Positions 47,155 through 59,533 of a stretch of 64,000 nucleotides of DNA are shown here, one piece after another. The notes below the pieces were generated by a model that did no database searches, was not told the DNA's origin, and saw only the letters and a list, made by a program, of their open reading frames with translations. Each line of letters opens with the position of its first letter. The stretch's first letter is position 1. The translations under genes and the position numbers were made by a program. The DNA is from Crocodylus rhombifer. Taxonomy: Eukaryota > Chordata > Crocodylia > Crocodylidae. The stretch lies in assembly GCA_038503035.1 (NCBI GenBank), contig JAVSML010019123.1, positions 104,794-168,793 on the forward strand, in the 5' to 3' direction.

Positions 47155-48283
47155 TATCACCCCGTTCTCATTAAGAAACTGGGGGGCTGTGGTGTAGATA
47201 CCCACACAGTCAAATGGGTCACCAACTGGCTGGAGGGCCGCACCCAGAGGGTCGTAGTGGATGGGTCCTTCTCAACCTGGAAGGACGTGGGCAGTGGGGG
47301 TCCGCAGGGCTCGGTCCTCGGGCCCGCACTGTTCAACATCTTCATCAGTGACTTGGATGAGAGGGTAAAAAGCACCCTGTTCAAATTTGCTGATGACACT
47401 AAGATGTGGGGGGACGTGGGCACACTGGAAGGATGCAACAGGCTACAATCAGACCTAGACAGGTTACAGGGGTGGGCGGATGAGAATAGGATGGGTTTCA
47501 ACACAGACAAGTGCAAGGTGATGCACCTCGGGAGGAACAACCGGCACCATACCTACAGGCTGGGAACTCCCCTCTTGTCAGCACGGAGGCGGAAAAGGAT
47601 CTTGGGGTCATCATTGACTCCAAGATGAACATGGGCTGGCAGCGTGGGGAGGCAGTCAGGAAGGCCAACCACACCTTGTCATGCATCCACAGATGCATCT
47701 CGAGCAGCTCCAGGGAGGTGATCCTCCCCCTCTATGCGGCACTGGTCAGGCTGCAGCTGGAGTACTGCGTCCAGTTCTGGGCGCCGCACTTCAAGAGGGA
47801 TGTCGACAGCATGGAGAGGGTCCAGAGGAGGGCCACTCGCATGATCAGGGGACAGCAGGGCAGGCCCTACGAGGAGAGGCTACAGGACCTGAACCTGTTC
47901 AACCTCCAAAAGAGAAGGCCGAGGGGGGATCTGGTGGCCTATTATAAGCTAGTCAGGGGGATCAGCAGGCATTGGAGGAGTCACTGTTTCCCCGAGCACC
48001 GCCACGAGTGACCAGGAATAACGGTCACAAGCTAGCAGAGGGTAGGTTTAGGTTAGATATCAAGAGGTGCTACTTCACAGTCAAGGCGGCTAGGGTCTGG
48101 AACCAACTTCCAAGAGAAGTGGTGCTGGCTCCTACCCTGGGGCTGTTTAAGAGGAGGTTAGATGAACATCTTGCTGGGGTCATTTGACCCCAGTACTCTT
48201 TCCTGCCATGGCAGGGGGTCAGACTTGATGATCTGCTCAGGTCCCTTCCGACCCTAGAAACTATGAAACTATGAAACTATAAA
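47155..48283 (+). mobile_element. CR1 LINE, 5'-truncated ORF2 (reverse transcriptase) with 3' tail
   Basis: This is the best coding remnant in the window. It opens in the palm domain (HPVLIKKLGGCGVDTHTVKW), followed by GGPQGSVLGPALFNIFISDL at 47299-47358 and the catalytic FADD at 47386-47397. After a frame change near 47575 the reading continues TEAEKDLGVIIDSKMNMGW and LPLYAALVRLQLEYCVQFWA, the usual CR1 order. A second frame change near 47970 leads to GRFRLDIKRCYFTVKAARVW and the natural stop at 48185-48187. The 3' region has GACTTGATGATCTGCTCAGG, TCCCTTCCGACCCT and three near-perfect CTATGAAA units (about 48261-48283). The endonuclease and N-terminal reverse transcriptase are absent through 5' truncation. 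Two frameshifts and no upstream half make it inactive, yet few stops suggest a moderately young insertion. Confidence 0.97.
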
Positions 48284-48522
48284 TGAGGCCTTTTTAAAAT
48301 ACTTCAGCACATTTTCCAAATTCTGAGACTCTAGTTAAAGAGTGAAGAGTTACCTATGCCATTCAATTGCTTCACTGTTTCAATAATGCCTAAGCAGTTG
48401 TGTCCAAACCACACAAGCTGTTTTTGTCTTGTTTTTAGCAATCAGCAAATAATGTCATTGATCTCTGTTTTCCTCTGTACTCTGAAAACGAATCCCAAAA
48501 CTATACAATCCCAAATTGTAGA

Positions 48523-48523
<1 letters not shown>

Positions 48524-48566
<43 letters not shown>
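48524..48566. repeat. (GT)n(AT)n microsatellite
   Basis: A GT run at 48524-48536 passes directly into an AT run at 48537-48566. Confidence 0.97.
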
Positions 48567-48568
<2 letters not shown>

Positions 48569-49676
48569 TGGCATATATTCAAAGATGAGGATTGATTCAT
48601 TCATTTTTTCTAGTTAAATTTCAATTTTTCTGGGAGAAAGCCAAGATGACAGAATCTCATTTAAAAGCTGTGAAGACAGCTGACAGAAAGTGCATTAAAA
48701 ATTAGATTTTGAATTCAAAGAATGAAAGCTTTAAATCACTACAGGCATGTCTGTAGGACAAGATTGATACCAGATGCTATTTAGTACATGTTATTAACAA
48801 ACCATTCAAGCCTTGAAGGGACCTTGTCACTACATAACTTCTGTCTATGTAAATAAGATTGAAGCAAGGATTTATATTGCTAGTGATATCAAGCATCCAG
48901 TACATCAAAGAAACAGGACAGAAAGTGCTGCTCAAGTTAAGAAAGTACTAGTGAATACTAAAATCTGTGACTTTCTCTTGACTTTCCTTGTATGTGCAAA
49001 TTAGAGCATCACACAAAATATATCCTGACAAAATATTAGTGTGCAGCGCAAGAGCAAGCATCTTTAACTATTCTTTTGTTAGAAATAAATAAATAAATGA
49101 ATAAAGGATAACAAAAAGGAGTTCAGCAGGCATTGCTGGATTGTTGCAAAATATATATATTGCTACAGATAAAATTAATTGTTGCTGGAAATATTAATCT
49201 TCTAAATCCTTCAAACATCATTTCCTTTTTTTTTTACACAAATCATGAGATGTCACCCAAATTTTTCCACTTACATGTATCGTCTGTCTAATGTATTCCC
49301 ATTCTAGTCATTCTTTAAACAGCTGCACACCATGCAAGGCTGTGGAAAATGGTGATGATCACATAAGAGAATTTAAGGGTTGAATTGTAGGTGTGGGTTT
49401 CCTAAATGAGCTCTAGATTACATCTTAAGTACGTAGGGCTCATTTCATCTAAAATACTAGCTCCTTCCCTGTTCCCTATCTGCCTAGGGGCAGAAATGAC
49501 ATAAACCAGTATAAGCAATTGGGAATCCATTCGAATCTGCAACAGGACAGAAGGTCAGTGCACATAAACTGCTTTCAAAATAGCTGAAACTGGTTTAAGA
49601 TAAACCTGGATGGATGCAACATCAAACTTAACTGATTTAGGTTAAATTGTTTTATTGGACTTCTGACCGAGATCCC

Positions 49677-49686
49677 NNNNNNNNNN
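49677..49686. other. Assembly gap (10 N)
   Basis: Ten undetermined bases. The true size of the missing segment may differ from ten. Confidence 1.
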
Positions 49687-49899
49687 CACTTCTGTAACAC
49701 AAAGTGGATAGCCAAAAAGACATCCTTCACAACAGACTAAGGACCTTGTTTCTCAGTAATTTTGGGTGGCTTCTGGAGTTCTTAACACCTGAATTGTATT
49801 CACATTAATACTGAAACTTAGTTTGAAGCACTTGTTAGGCTGCTCAAAGTTATGCTGCTCCAGGGCAGAATTATCTCTGATGTCTGCTATCCAACTAAG

Positions 49900-50410
49900 G
49901 TGTAGCCACTGTAGGTTATTACCTTGGTGTAAATACCTTACTTGCCCCACCTCCCCTGCTAGCCTAGAACAGATCCCCAGCACCCTAGATCCTTGCTTAT
50001 TCCCCACTCACCCCACCCCCTCTGCTTACTTGTCACTGCCCATGCTGTTTGCCCCAAGGGAGCAGGCAGGGAAACTGCGTGTCTACCTGCCACCACTGCC
50101 ACCGGTCTCTGGGTTGAGATCAGCTTGGAGAAGAGCAGCAGCCCAGCATCAGGGGCTGAACAAGCAGGTTAACCCTTGCTTGCCTGCTCCCCTGGGACAG
50201 ACAGAGCAGGCAGCCAGAAGTAAGCAGAGGGTGTGGGGGGAACCCCGAGAGGTGGGAGGAACTGTGGCAGTTGTGGAGGAGATTTGGGGTGGGGCTGGGG
50301 AGGACAGGGGGATTCTCACCTTGCAGTTCTCCAGCCCCTTCTGGCCTGAAGTGTGGCTGATCCAAGCATGAGCCAGCACTAATACCTATTAACATTGGTG
50401 CAGCTTACAG
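49900..50410. repeat. GC-rich foldback element
   Basis: ACCCCCTCTGCTTACTTGTC, CCAAGGGAGCAGGCAGG (about 50012-50070) pairs with CCTGCTCCCCTGGGACAGAC and AGAAGTAAGCAGAGGGTGTG (about 50182-50240), with a centre near 50122. Weak inverted similarity continues outward: TAGGTTATTACCTTGG on the left and, on the opposite strand, TAGGTATTAGTGCTGG on the right. That gives a putative element of about 500 bp. The 182-codon open frame across it is a by-product. Confidence 0.65.
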
Positions 50411-50504
50411 TGTAAAGTGTGACATGGCCATAAGTTTGCCACTTGCTTACCAATCACCTGGTCCAAAATGGTCCTGCTCCTTGGCCACACTGATCTTCAG
50501 GACT

Positions 50505-50790
50505 CAATTCTGGGAATATTTGTTTCCCCTAGTTAGGAGCAGTTGGAAAGGTTTAGCGATAAAGCTTCTGAAGGTGGTCTGTTGATGGGGAAACACTAAC
50601 TACTAGCAGGTAAAGGGGAAGTTACTGCCATCATCTATTTTTATAGCTGCAGTGTCAAAACATGTCAAGGAGCATCTAGAGCACAGGACACCCATCGAAC
50701 GGGCATATAAACTAATATCAGTCAATACTTCCCAGGCACAATTCTGGGAACATTTGTTTCCTCTAGGTAGGAGAAGCTGGAAGGGTTTTG
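50505..50790 (+). repeat. Direct repeat, about 52-bp units 234 bp apart
   Basis: CAATTCTGGGAATATTTGTT at 50505 and CAATTCTGGGAACATTTGTT at 50739 start two copies that stay similar for about 52 bp (TTCC(C/T)CTAG(T/G)TAGGAG follows in both). The cause (repeat termini or a local duplication) is unknown. Confidence 0.8.
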
Positions 50791-53679
50791 CTTGCCGTAT
50801 CAGGGAACTTGGCCCAAACATCAATGGGAGCTGTGCAGCTCACATCAGTATGGTCCTTCCCAAGTTTAGGGGATCCAAGTACTCAAAGGAATAAGAACAA
50901 AACTAGCTTGGAAAGGACTGAATGGGATGAGTCTGACACACTTTGAACCCCATCTGGATGCATGAAGGTAACATGGAAAAGATAACACAGTACCAGGGTG
51001 TATCATCTGATCCACAGGTCTCCTTCTGCAAGGGGGGTGTCTTTGATAGGGTTTCTGGGCCATAGGATTGCGGGCTCTTTTGGAACCGTTCTGATAAGCA
51101 GAGGAGGAAAGATCCCAGGGCAGAGCAACAGTAAAAGCATGAGTCACTCTGCAGGATTTGGGGTCCCATGACCTATTCTGCTAGGTGCAGGGTCAAATCT
51201 TGGCTGTTCATGGAAGAATTAGTAAGGCCATCTGTAAGAGGACCTTCCCTTACTGATATTTACTATTCTCAGCTCTTTCCCATGGTGTAGGGGTTGTCCA
51301 GATAGTATCAACTGTTGGTGGCATTTCTCTTCATTTATCTACCTTTACATATAACAAATAAGGATACTGCTTGTTCATTAAAATTCAAAATTGCAGAAAC
51401 ACTGTTTGCTAACTTTTTGAAGAACCAAGCCCAGAAACTTTAGCCTAAGGTGAATGCATGCAATCTGGATTTGGTATAATTCCTTTGTGTCTTTATTTTT
51501 TTTTAAAGCTTTCCACAGCTCTGTCAATTTGGACTTACAATGTTACTGGATTTACACATATTATTGAAATATAAGGGCTTCATTCAGTGCTATGTCACAA
51601 ATGGTGTCAAGACAGAATATTAACATTTTGGGCTCATTCACTGTATTCCCATGAAGAGTCTTATCAGTTTGCATTTTAAATTAATCACTTTCTCGTCATG
51701 AAACTATTCATTATCTCACATCCTAATTTGACTGTCACGTTCTTCTCTCCAGCTGCTGTGAAATATACATAAACATCTTGGCTTTAGACAGCATCTTTCA
51801 GCCTTAATTTCTGAAATAAAATTTCAAATGGTACAATTTTATTATCCCTTCAAATTCTTAGGGATTACTGGGATTATGAAGTGCCACTGGATTGGATCTA
51901 GTCATCCATCAGGATATAAGTATGGGGACTATGGACTGGTAATGGCATGACAGAAGAAGATACATCTGTTTTCCAAGGCTCACAAGGCAGGTGAGCGATT
52001 TCATTTGGAAAAAACAATACATGTATTTTTGTTTTGTTGTTGGCATGTTTAATCCAGGGGATGCAATATGACCATGGGTCAATCCAGGGGATGACCTGTA
52101 CCAAACAGTTCTCTAACGACTGACTTTGTGACTTTGAAGAGTTTGTCTTTGAGCTTTCCGAATATGGGATCACTGTATGTTGATTGTATAGCATGCATTA
52201 GAGAGCTCCAGTAACTGCTAATAGGTCAAAGGTTTGGCCACTGTACCTGGGACTCAGCATCTTGTAGACAGCTTCCAGCCCAATTACCATGCCTTACATG
52301 ACAATAGCAGGCTGGGGATGGTGAAGAAGCCTTTACTGAAGGCCAGAGTGCCTGGAGGTGAGCCTTATATTGGGGTAATCCTCCCAGAACTGCCTGATTT
52401 GAGGCAAAACTCACTGAATGCCTTGCAGTCATTGGGCTTTTGGATCAGGCTCTGGATGAGCTGCCCAGTTGAATTACAGTTGCAAATAAACAATGAATTT
52501 TAAGCATCAGCTTATGAGCTTAACTCTTCTTCACTCTCACATGATTCACACAGAAAGCAGAAGGCAGTGGAATGAAAATATATAAACCTAGACCTCCTCC
52601 CTTCAGTTATTTTTATTAAGCAGAGATTTACAACCAAAGCCCCATCATGTTAAGCTTGGATGCGCTTTTCATCTAACAAATATTTCAGCCATTAAGTGAT
52701 ATATTTTACAACATTTTGAATGATTGCTTTACTATGCTAGCAATATATATTACCCAGAGCAGGAATAAATTCCTCTTTTGACAGAGAGAACAAGTAAATC
52801 CTAACCCTCTGAAATGAGAGTTTGATCCTTGAATGCAGTGGTCCTGTATTTATTGTTTACAGCTTCCTTTTTTGTTGTTGTTGATAGGATGGTATTGCAT
52901 TATTATTATCATCCATAAAACAGTGAAAAATGCACTTTCTGTGAAACTTTCAAAGCAAAGTTAAATCCAAATTATGCAAAATTGACTTCAGAATTGGCAC
53001 AGGGCCTCTCCTATAAGATACGGGACAATTAAATCAGAGATAATGGAAGGAATAGACTAATCCAAGCACAAATCACTAGAGAAATTACCGAAGAAATGTA
53101 GCATACCAAAACAGGTGAGAATGAGCAAATAAATATTATAACTTCAATTAAAAAATAGAGTATTTAATGGACTGGAAAGGGATGTGGGAATTACCTAGGC
53201 TGATGGATTTCAAACCATTGAATTAAATCTATAATATCCGTTTACGTTGCTATATTTTAGTGTCTGTGGTTGCCTGGAGGTCACCTTCTAGGAAACAAAA
53301 AAGATCTATAAATGTCAGTATGACTAAAATAGTGCTATTTACCCCTGTCACTATCTAATTGGAGCCATTCTGTGTAGCCACACATGCCAGGCAGGACCTC
53401 TCTGTCTTAAAACAATAATCATATTGGTTAAAACCCATGCTGGTCTTGGGAGCAGGGGTGTTGTACTACTGGCTCAGCACACAAAAAGAAGCAGGTTTGT
53501 AAAAATTCACGAAAGGCTTCAAATCAAGGATTTGAAAACTGTTGCTAAGGAGCACAGATGTGTCTGTAAGGGACCTCCCCTAACTCCAGGGACTCTTTTT
53601 TCTGGAACTACCATTTCTGAAATATTTCTGCAATATTATGGTAGGCTGATGTTCTTGCCTTGACGGTCCAGGGGATCTG
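50791..53679. other. AT-rich sequence, no gene seen
   Basis: No exon or diagnostic repeat is recognised. Confidence 0.5.
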
Positions 53680-53757
53680 TAGAAGAATAATTTGCATTTG
53701 AAAGCTTGTCAAACTTTATACCAATTATGCAGTTAATTCAATAAAAGATATCACTCC
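53680..53757 (+). repeat. Retroposon 3'-end-like fragment
   Basis: GAAAGCTTGTCAAACTTTAT and AATTATGCAGTTAATTCAAT lead to AATAAAAGATATCACTCC. The AATAAAAGATATCAC block recurs at 38203-38217. The wording matches a common sauropsid interspersed 3' end, possibly of a Penelope-type or other retroelement; this assignment is from memory of the pattern and not tested. Confidence 0.45.
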
Positions 53758-54143
53758 CCAAAAAATCCTTGCTTCTGCTGTGCAAGGATTTCCAAATGTT
53801 GGCCTCTAGAACTGTTTTTTGGGGGAGGGGTTGAGGCTTTTTGGCTGAAACTTTTTCAGGAAAAATGGATTGTCATCTACACAAAGATTTTGGCAGAAAA
53901 CAGCTACTTTCCTGAGAAATTTTATGCTGTGTTTCTTTTTTTAACCCAGAAATTTAACATTGTACATTTTCTCAAGTCTCTATTTCCTTCAACAAACGTC
54001 AACATATTCTCTATCAAATTTTAGCACCTAAATTCCTCCTTTTCCTTGAAGTTGTAGAATAACACAAATAAAGCCGATATGCAACGGTATCAGGGGAATA
54101 AGTTTATTCTTTTTATTATCTCCAGTATTTTTGTGTTGTTGTG
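53758..54143. other. Sequence without recognised gene
   Basis: No exon or clear repeat is recognised. Confidence 0.5.
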
Positions 54144-54203
54144 GCTTGCCAAATAGGCCACAGCAAATTGTTTGCTTGCCAAATAGGCCATAGCAAATTG
54201 GAG
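54144..54203 (+). repeat. Tandem duplication, 30-bp unit
   Basis: GCTTGCCAAATAGGCCACAG at 54144 and GCTTGCCAAATAGGCCATAG at 54174 begin two adjacent copies; each continues CAAATTG. They differ at one or two positions. Confidence 0.9.
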
Positions 54204-57176
54204 TGGTGTGGGGAGCCACTGCTGCCTGGATATTTCCTAATCTAAGATTAATATTGGGGAGCATTCCTATTTAACGTGAGAATTTAATGGGAAAGAAGCC
54301 ATTGGAAATTAAATGCATTGGGAGATAGGGTTTTTTTTCTTTTGTCTTGGTATTGAACCAGCATTGCAATAGTGTTTAAGGGAGGACTTCTGTTTCAACA
54401 AGGTTCTGACATTTTACTTGGAGCACGTTCAAGGCCTTTGGTACCCAGATGAAATCCCATTTGGCGTGATGGGAATGTAGCTACTTAAAACACACCCTGA
54501 AGTTTCATTGCCCGTCTTCAAATGTGGTGCAGCTCAAAAGGTTAAAAAGGATGTTCTGCTCCAGATCTATCTGTCTACCTTAGGTACTTATGTGACCCCT
54601 ATTACTGTTATATCAAAGCACTTTACAATCTTACTGTATTTATCCTTACATCACCCCTATCATTATCTTTATCGTCACATGCTGACACTTCATGTTTCAA
54701 GGAAGTAAAAAAATCAAACTGATTCAAATGAAACGCTTTCCCTTTAGCCTTGCAGGCCTAAGGCAGCTCCTTCCAAACATGGTTTCAATCATGTTTCACA
54801 GATTAGATGAATTATTCAGGCCTTTAAATCTACATTTTTCAAAAGAATTTTGCTCAGCTCTAAGATCAAATTATAAAGAGTCATCGTTTCTCCAACCTCA
54901 CTCTGAACTAGCACAGCATTACCAATAAATATGTAGAAAGTATATATCTTGTTAAATTTATACCCGCTTTATAGATAGACAAAGGGAAAGAGTCTTTTTT
55001 TCCCCCATCTATTCCTGTTATAAAACAATTTGAACCAATTCAAAGCAGTGGTTTTCTGTAACTGTGAAGGGGAGGGGGAATGTAATATGGGCATCTTATA
55101 GCAGAAACGAAAATGCAGAAAAGATCCATTTTTCTAGTTTAGGGAATAGTTTTTCTAGCTGAGTCTTCCACATATTTGGAACATAACACATACTAAATCT
55201 GGAAAGATATATAGATATTAGGAGCAAAGGCCACCTAAACATGTGCCCAGGGTAGGGGGGCTGCATTTTTATTTGAGCGGTTCCCAGAGAGCCACTCTAA
55301 TTCAAGTGCCTCACTGTCACATGTATTAAGTGCTTGCAGGTTTAAACATGGCTGTAGCATGCTTAATCTAAACCTCATTCAATGCAGCTTAGATAAGCCG
55401 CCCCAGCAGCCATTTTTAAATGTGCGGGGCCTTCTACTCATGATGGTAAGGCCATGCTGGAGCATTTTAATTGGAATATGGAGCAGATTCAATTAATAGA
55501 GTCTGCTCTGCTGCTTTGAATGCAAACCAACAAGTGTATAGGCACTCAAAACTTCCAAGATGTCCAAATTAAATGGGGGGCGGGGGGGGAGAAAAAGAAA
55601 AGTCTATCAAAAAAGCCAAATTCACTTAAATATCACTTCTTATTTTGTGCTGTTCTGTTTTCAAAATAAGCCCATTGTCTTGAGTTTTCCCTTTGATCTG
55701 CTTGAGGCAGGGAGAAGAAAGTATGGAGAATTGATTGTGGCAGGAGAAATGGGAGTGTTTCAGATTGCTTTTGAGAGAGAAATCCGCTCAAAAAGGCAAT
55801 GGAATGAGCAAAGGAGATAGCAAATGCATTCTTCATGAGGCTAATCCAGTTAAAGTGGAGAAAAGGAATAAACTACTAACCAAGTTGCAAATAGACAAGT
55901 GATGGGTACCAAATGAACTAGAACAGGGGCTAATTTAAAGATTTCAACACAGAGAAAGGTGGCAGCAGTCTCTTCTTCTCTCCTATATGCCACCTTCTTC
56001 TGTGTAACAACTACTCATCGGGGCTGCTTCAGGACTTATGATCCATACTGGGTACCCCTAAAAACAGAGGGAAAACACGTGACGTCTATGCTGTATCAAT
56101 ATTGTTAGTAGAGATACTATGAAGCTGCCTACGATGAGTCATGTAAAAGCCTGTTTAGTTATTAGTAGCTTATCATATCACACAATCAGACAGCAGAATC
56201 GTGAAACTCAAACGCCACAGAAATGGGGCAGGGCTGCATTGACCAAAAACTGCATTATGTTAAACACACGATTGCTGATAGTCTGTCACCAGAAAGATCT
56301 GATAACAATAAAAACAACTTCCAGGAGGAAGACTCTGCGACAAGGATGATAGATACTTTCTAGCTTGAATCATCATCACGTGTGAATAGTGCTGCTTGAA
56401 TTTAGAGGATGTTGCTGGATTTAATTGTATTTTGCCATCCTTGTTTTGTTACATGGTTTTTAAGAAGTTTCACAATTATGGGGACTCTGCAGTGGTTAGA
56501 TCTCACTCTATATCCTGACGAGTGAGTCTGAGCCTCACTTTGGATTCACACCGATGACCAGCCCCCAGCGAACCCAGCTGTAAATGGGAAACTGGTCATA
56601 TGGGTTGAGGAGTAAAAGTGGCCTGAGTTGATTCTAGCCCCATCTTTCTGTTGTGTGCTGTGGATACAGAAACCAGTATGCTTTAATTACATTAACCTGA
56701 CATGCCACCTATGCTTACAACAGACTATTGACCTCTGTCATACAAAAGAAGGGGCAAACCACAAGTGTTTAAACAAATAACTACTGCTTTTAGCACTCTG
56801 CATTGTAAAAATTGGATTAGAGATTATTCTTTAACACTGTTCACATGATGGGGAAGGGGATGGGGCAGGCAGAGCTCCTCATATTAATCTGTTTCCCCGC
56901 TTTACTACAGAACACTCAAAATACGTTTGAATCCCGTTTCCAATTTAATTTTAAAAAATAGATGTTTTGGGGTTTTTTCAGTTGTGTCAATTGTCAAATA
57001 ATAGCCAAGAAAGGGGACAGGTCAGTGTATTCATACTAATAAAGTGATTTTTTTATATATAGACACACATTATAAATATGCATGCATTAGATGTATGGAG
57101 AGAATATATACATAATCTTTAAGGGCTTGATTTTTAAACAAATGTGGTATGTCTTTGCACACCTGATCTGTACATT
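54204..57176. other. AT-rich sequence, no gene seen
   Basis: No exon or bounded repeat is recognised. Confidence 0.5.
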
Positions 57177-57801
57177 TACTGTATTTACTCGAATATAAAA
57201 CATTCCTGAATATAAGATGGCCTGCAAATAATTGGGAAAATATATGGAAAATTTACAAATTTGTTATAATTTTCCAGGTATAGAATCTAATTACTGGAGA
57301 TTTGCCTAGAACGTGTCCCCCTCCCACTGCTATACTGTAGCAGGGAAAATAAATCTGGGGGTCAGGTGACTCCCCCTTGCTCTTTGACCTCCCCCAAGTT
57401 CTTCCCCCTGCAGCCCCTTCCTCCCTTCCTTGCTCTCTCTGAACACATGGAAGTGAAGGGCAAATTTGAAAACACTGACTTTGAAATAAACATGCCTGTA
57501 GTAACTTTCATATAGGTAAATTAAAGTATATTCTGTGAAATGGCTCACCATGACCATCCTTGTGATAGGTTCCCGTAAGTATGTTTGCCCAATACAGGCC
57601 ATGAGTTTTATATTCAGGTTCAGTGTCGGCTGCATTTCATCAACTTCATAATCAGTTTCCATTACTGAGCACATGCTGCTTTTGGCATCGGTTTAATGGT
57701 AGACAATGTATATAGTGAGGTTTCTTTGTACGAGAATGTAAGATGAGGAGTTTTTTGATTAGGGGAAAAAAACTCATCTTTATACTCGAGTAAACATAGT
57801 A
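57177..57801. mobile_element. TIR DNA transposon, about 625 bp
   Basis: The left end TACTGTATTTACTCGAATAT and the reverse complement of the right end, TACTATGTTTACTCGAGTAT, match at 16 to 17 of 20 positions. Similar TACTCGA(A/G)TATAA ends mark a widespread vertebrate DNA transposon. The flanks GTACATT and GTAAATC agree at 5 of 7 bases and may be an aged duplication. A minus-strand open frame of 114 codons (57330-57674) lies inside but shows no transposase motif. Confidence 0.75.
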
Positions 57802-59533
57802 GTAAATCACAACTTTGCAAGCAGCAAGCTGAACATGTAACTGCCCAGCTTGTGCCCTATCCCAGTAACCACAGGCATGTAATTACAGTTCAAAACTGAA
57901 AAACAAACAAACAAACAAAAAACAAAATAAACCTTACATGGTCACAAGTTCAAACCTAGTTCTGATGATAAGTTCTTCAAACCTCATTCACAAGCTTAAG
58001 CAAGCAGCTCCTTTGGCAAAAATGCCACTGACTGTGCAAGTTAATTATGATAAATGTAACACAGCCCCATAGTCAGTAGTGTACATGGAAAGGCTTTTGT
58101 CTCCTCTTACATTATTGTCCATCAAGATGAAGAAGGCCTCTTAATTTTTTCTTCTTTTAACAAGAACAGATATGCTCATGAGTGACAGTTAAATTTGTTG
58201 GAGGTATTAAATTGCTAATGCTAATGCATTTTACAATCTTCTGAACTGATTTAATATATTAGACTGCCACTCAAAGCCTTAATAAACAATTCTCCAGTCT
58301 TAGTTTAAAATCATTCCGTCAGATCTGGAGGCTCTCTCAATTGGCCTCAACTGCTAATGCGATAGCAGTTTACAAACAAATGACTTTTCTTCTCTCTCTA
58401 GGTTGTGGCATGCTACAATGAAGTTGAGACTTTAATGGGTGTTTTTCTTCTTTATTTATCATGAAACAGCTGTGCTGCTGCTTACTGTTGAGGAATGATG
58501 CTTTAAAACACCTGCGCCATAAGCTGGCCTTTTCCCAACACCAGGACTAATTTGTTACTAATTCCAATTGGAAAAGACCTCTCCTTTCACTTAAAATATT
58601 GCCCACTAATTATTTCGCAAGTCAATAAACCATTTTAAGAATGATTTCATTATGTTTATTCTAATATAATCTATTTCCTCTGTGAAATGCACTTTTGCTT
58701 GAGAGACCCGTCAGACATGAAACAACCACGCAAGCCTGATGATTTGCAGATGTTAAAAACAGAGGTGCTCATTATGTCTAATTGATTTCAATAGGAAGTC
58801 ATTAGAAGTGAAACATTTTCTCTAGTTTTGTGGGGGATTTAAGAGTGAAAAAGAATTGATTTTGTGAGCAGCGTTTATGAGCCCAAAATGTCAGATATTT
58901 TGACTGGGGGCCTTGAGATACAATTAGTGAGTTGCCCAACATCAAAAGGTTCAGAGTTTGGTTTGGATAAATATCCAACAGCTGGTACATTTTCTCTATC
59001 TCACTTTATTCCCATTCAAGTGCCAAAGCAGTATATTAGATTACTGTCAAAAAAGGAAGTCATGGAGGAATGTTTCCCCAAAGCAGGTTAAAGGTCTACA
59101 ATTAGGGTTGTATCGTTTTTGTTTTTGTTTTTCCTGCCTGTTGGTTATGGTAAGAATCTTTCAGTGAAGAGCTACATACATTGTTTGCATTCGATCCTAA
59201 AGTCTGGGATGATCACATTCCTTTCTCAGCTTGTTTCATAAGTTAACATACCCATTTCAGAAAGCACACTTTTCATCTCTCGCTCTATCAAGCCTTTCAG
59301 CATGGACATTGATAGCTGCACTGTTCCAGAGGATAGAGGGACAGTCTCTGACATGGATGGGGTCTATTCCAAGAAAGGCTTTTGGTATTAGACCAAGGCT
59401 TTGAATGGTTATTAGTGCAAACTGAAAGCAAGCAGGTGCTGAGCACAAGGCTGATGCAATCTCTGCAGGTTAACCCCACAAAGAGGTTAGTTTTTACACT
59501 TTGCATACGGTGAAGCCTCCCTGATCTTTATAC
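57802..59533. other. Sequence without recognised gene
   Basis: No exon is seen. An ACAAA-type simple repeat occurs at about 57898-57930. Confidence 0.5.

Larger units (their letters stand above)
48284..49899. other. Sequence without recognised gene
   Basis: No exon is seen. It includes a GT/AT microsatellite (48524-48566), an AAAT run (49083-49105) and an assembly gap (49677-49686). Confidence 0.5.

Noticed and set aside
49823..50371. 182-codon plus-strand frame
   Set aside because: It runs through a foldback element and matches no protein family.
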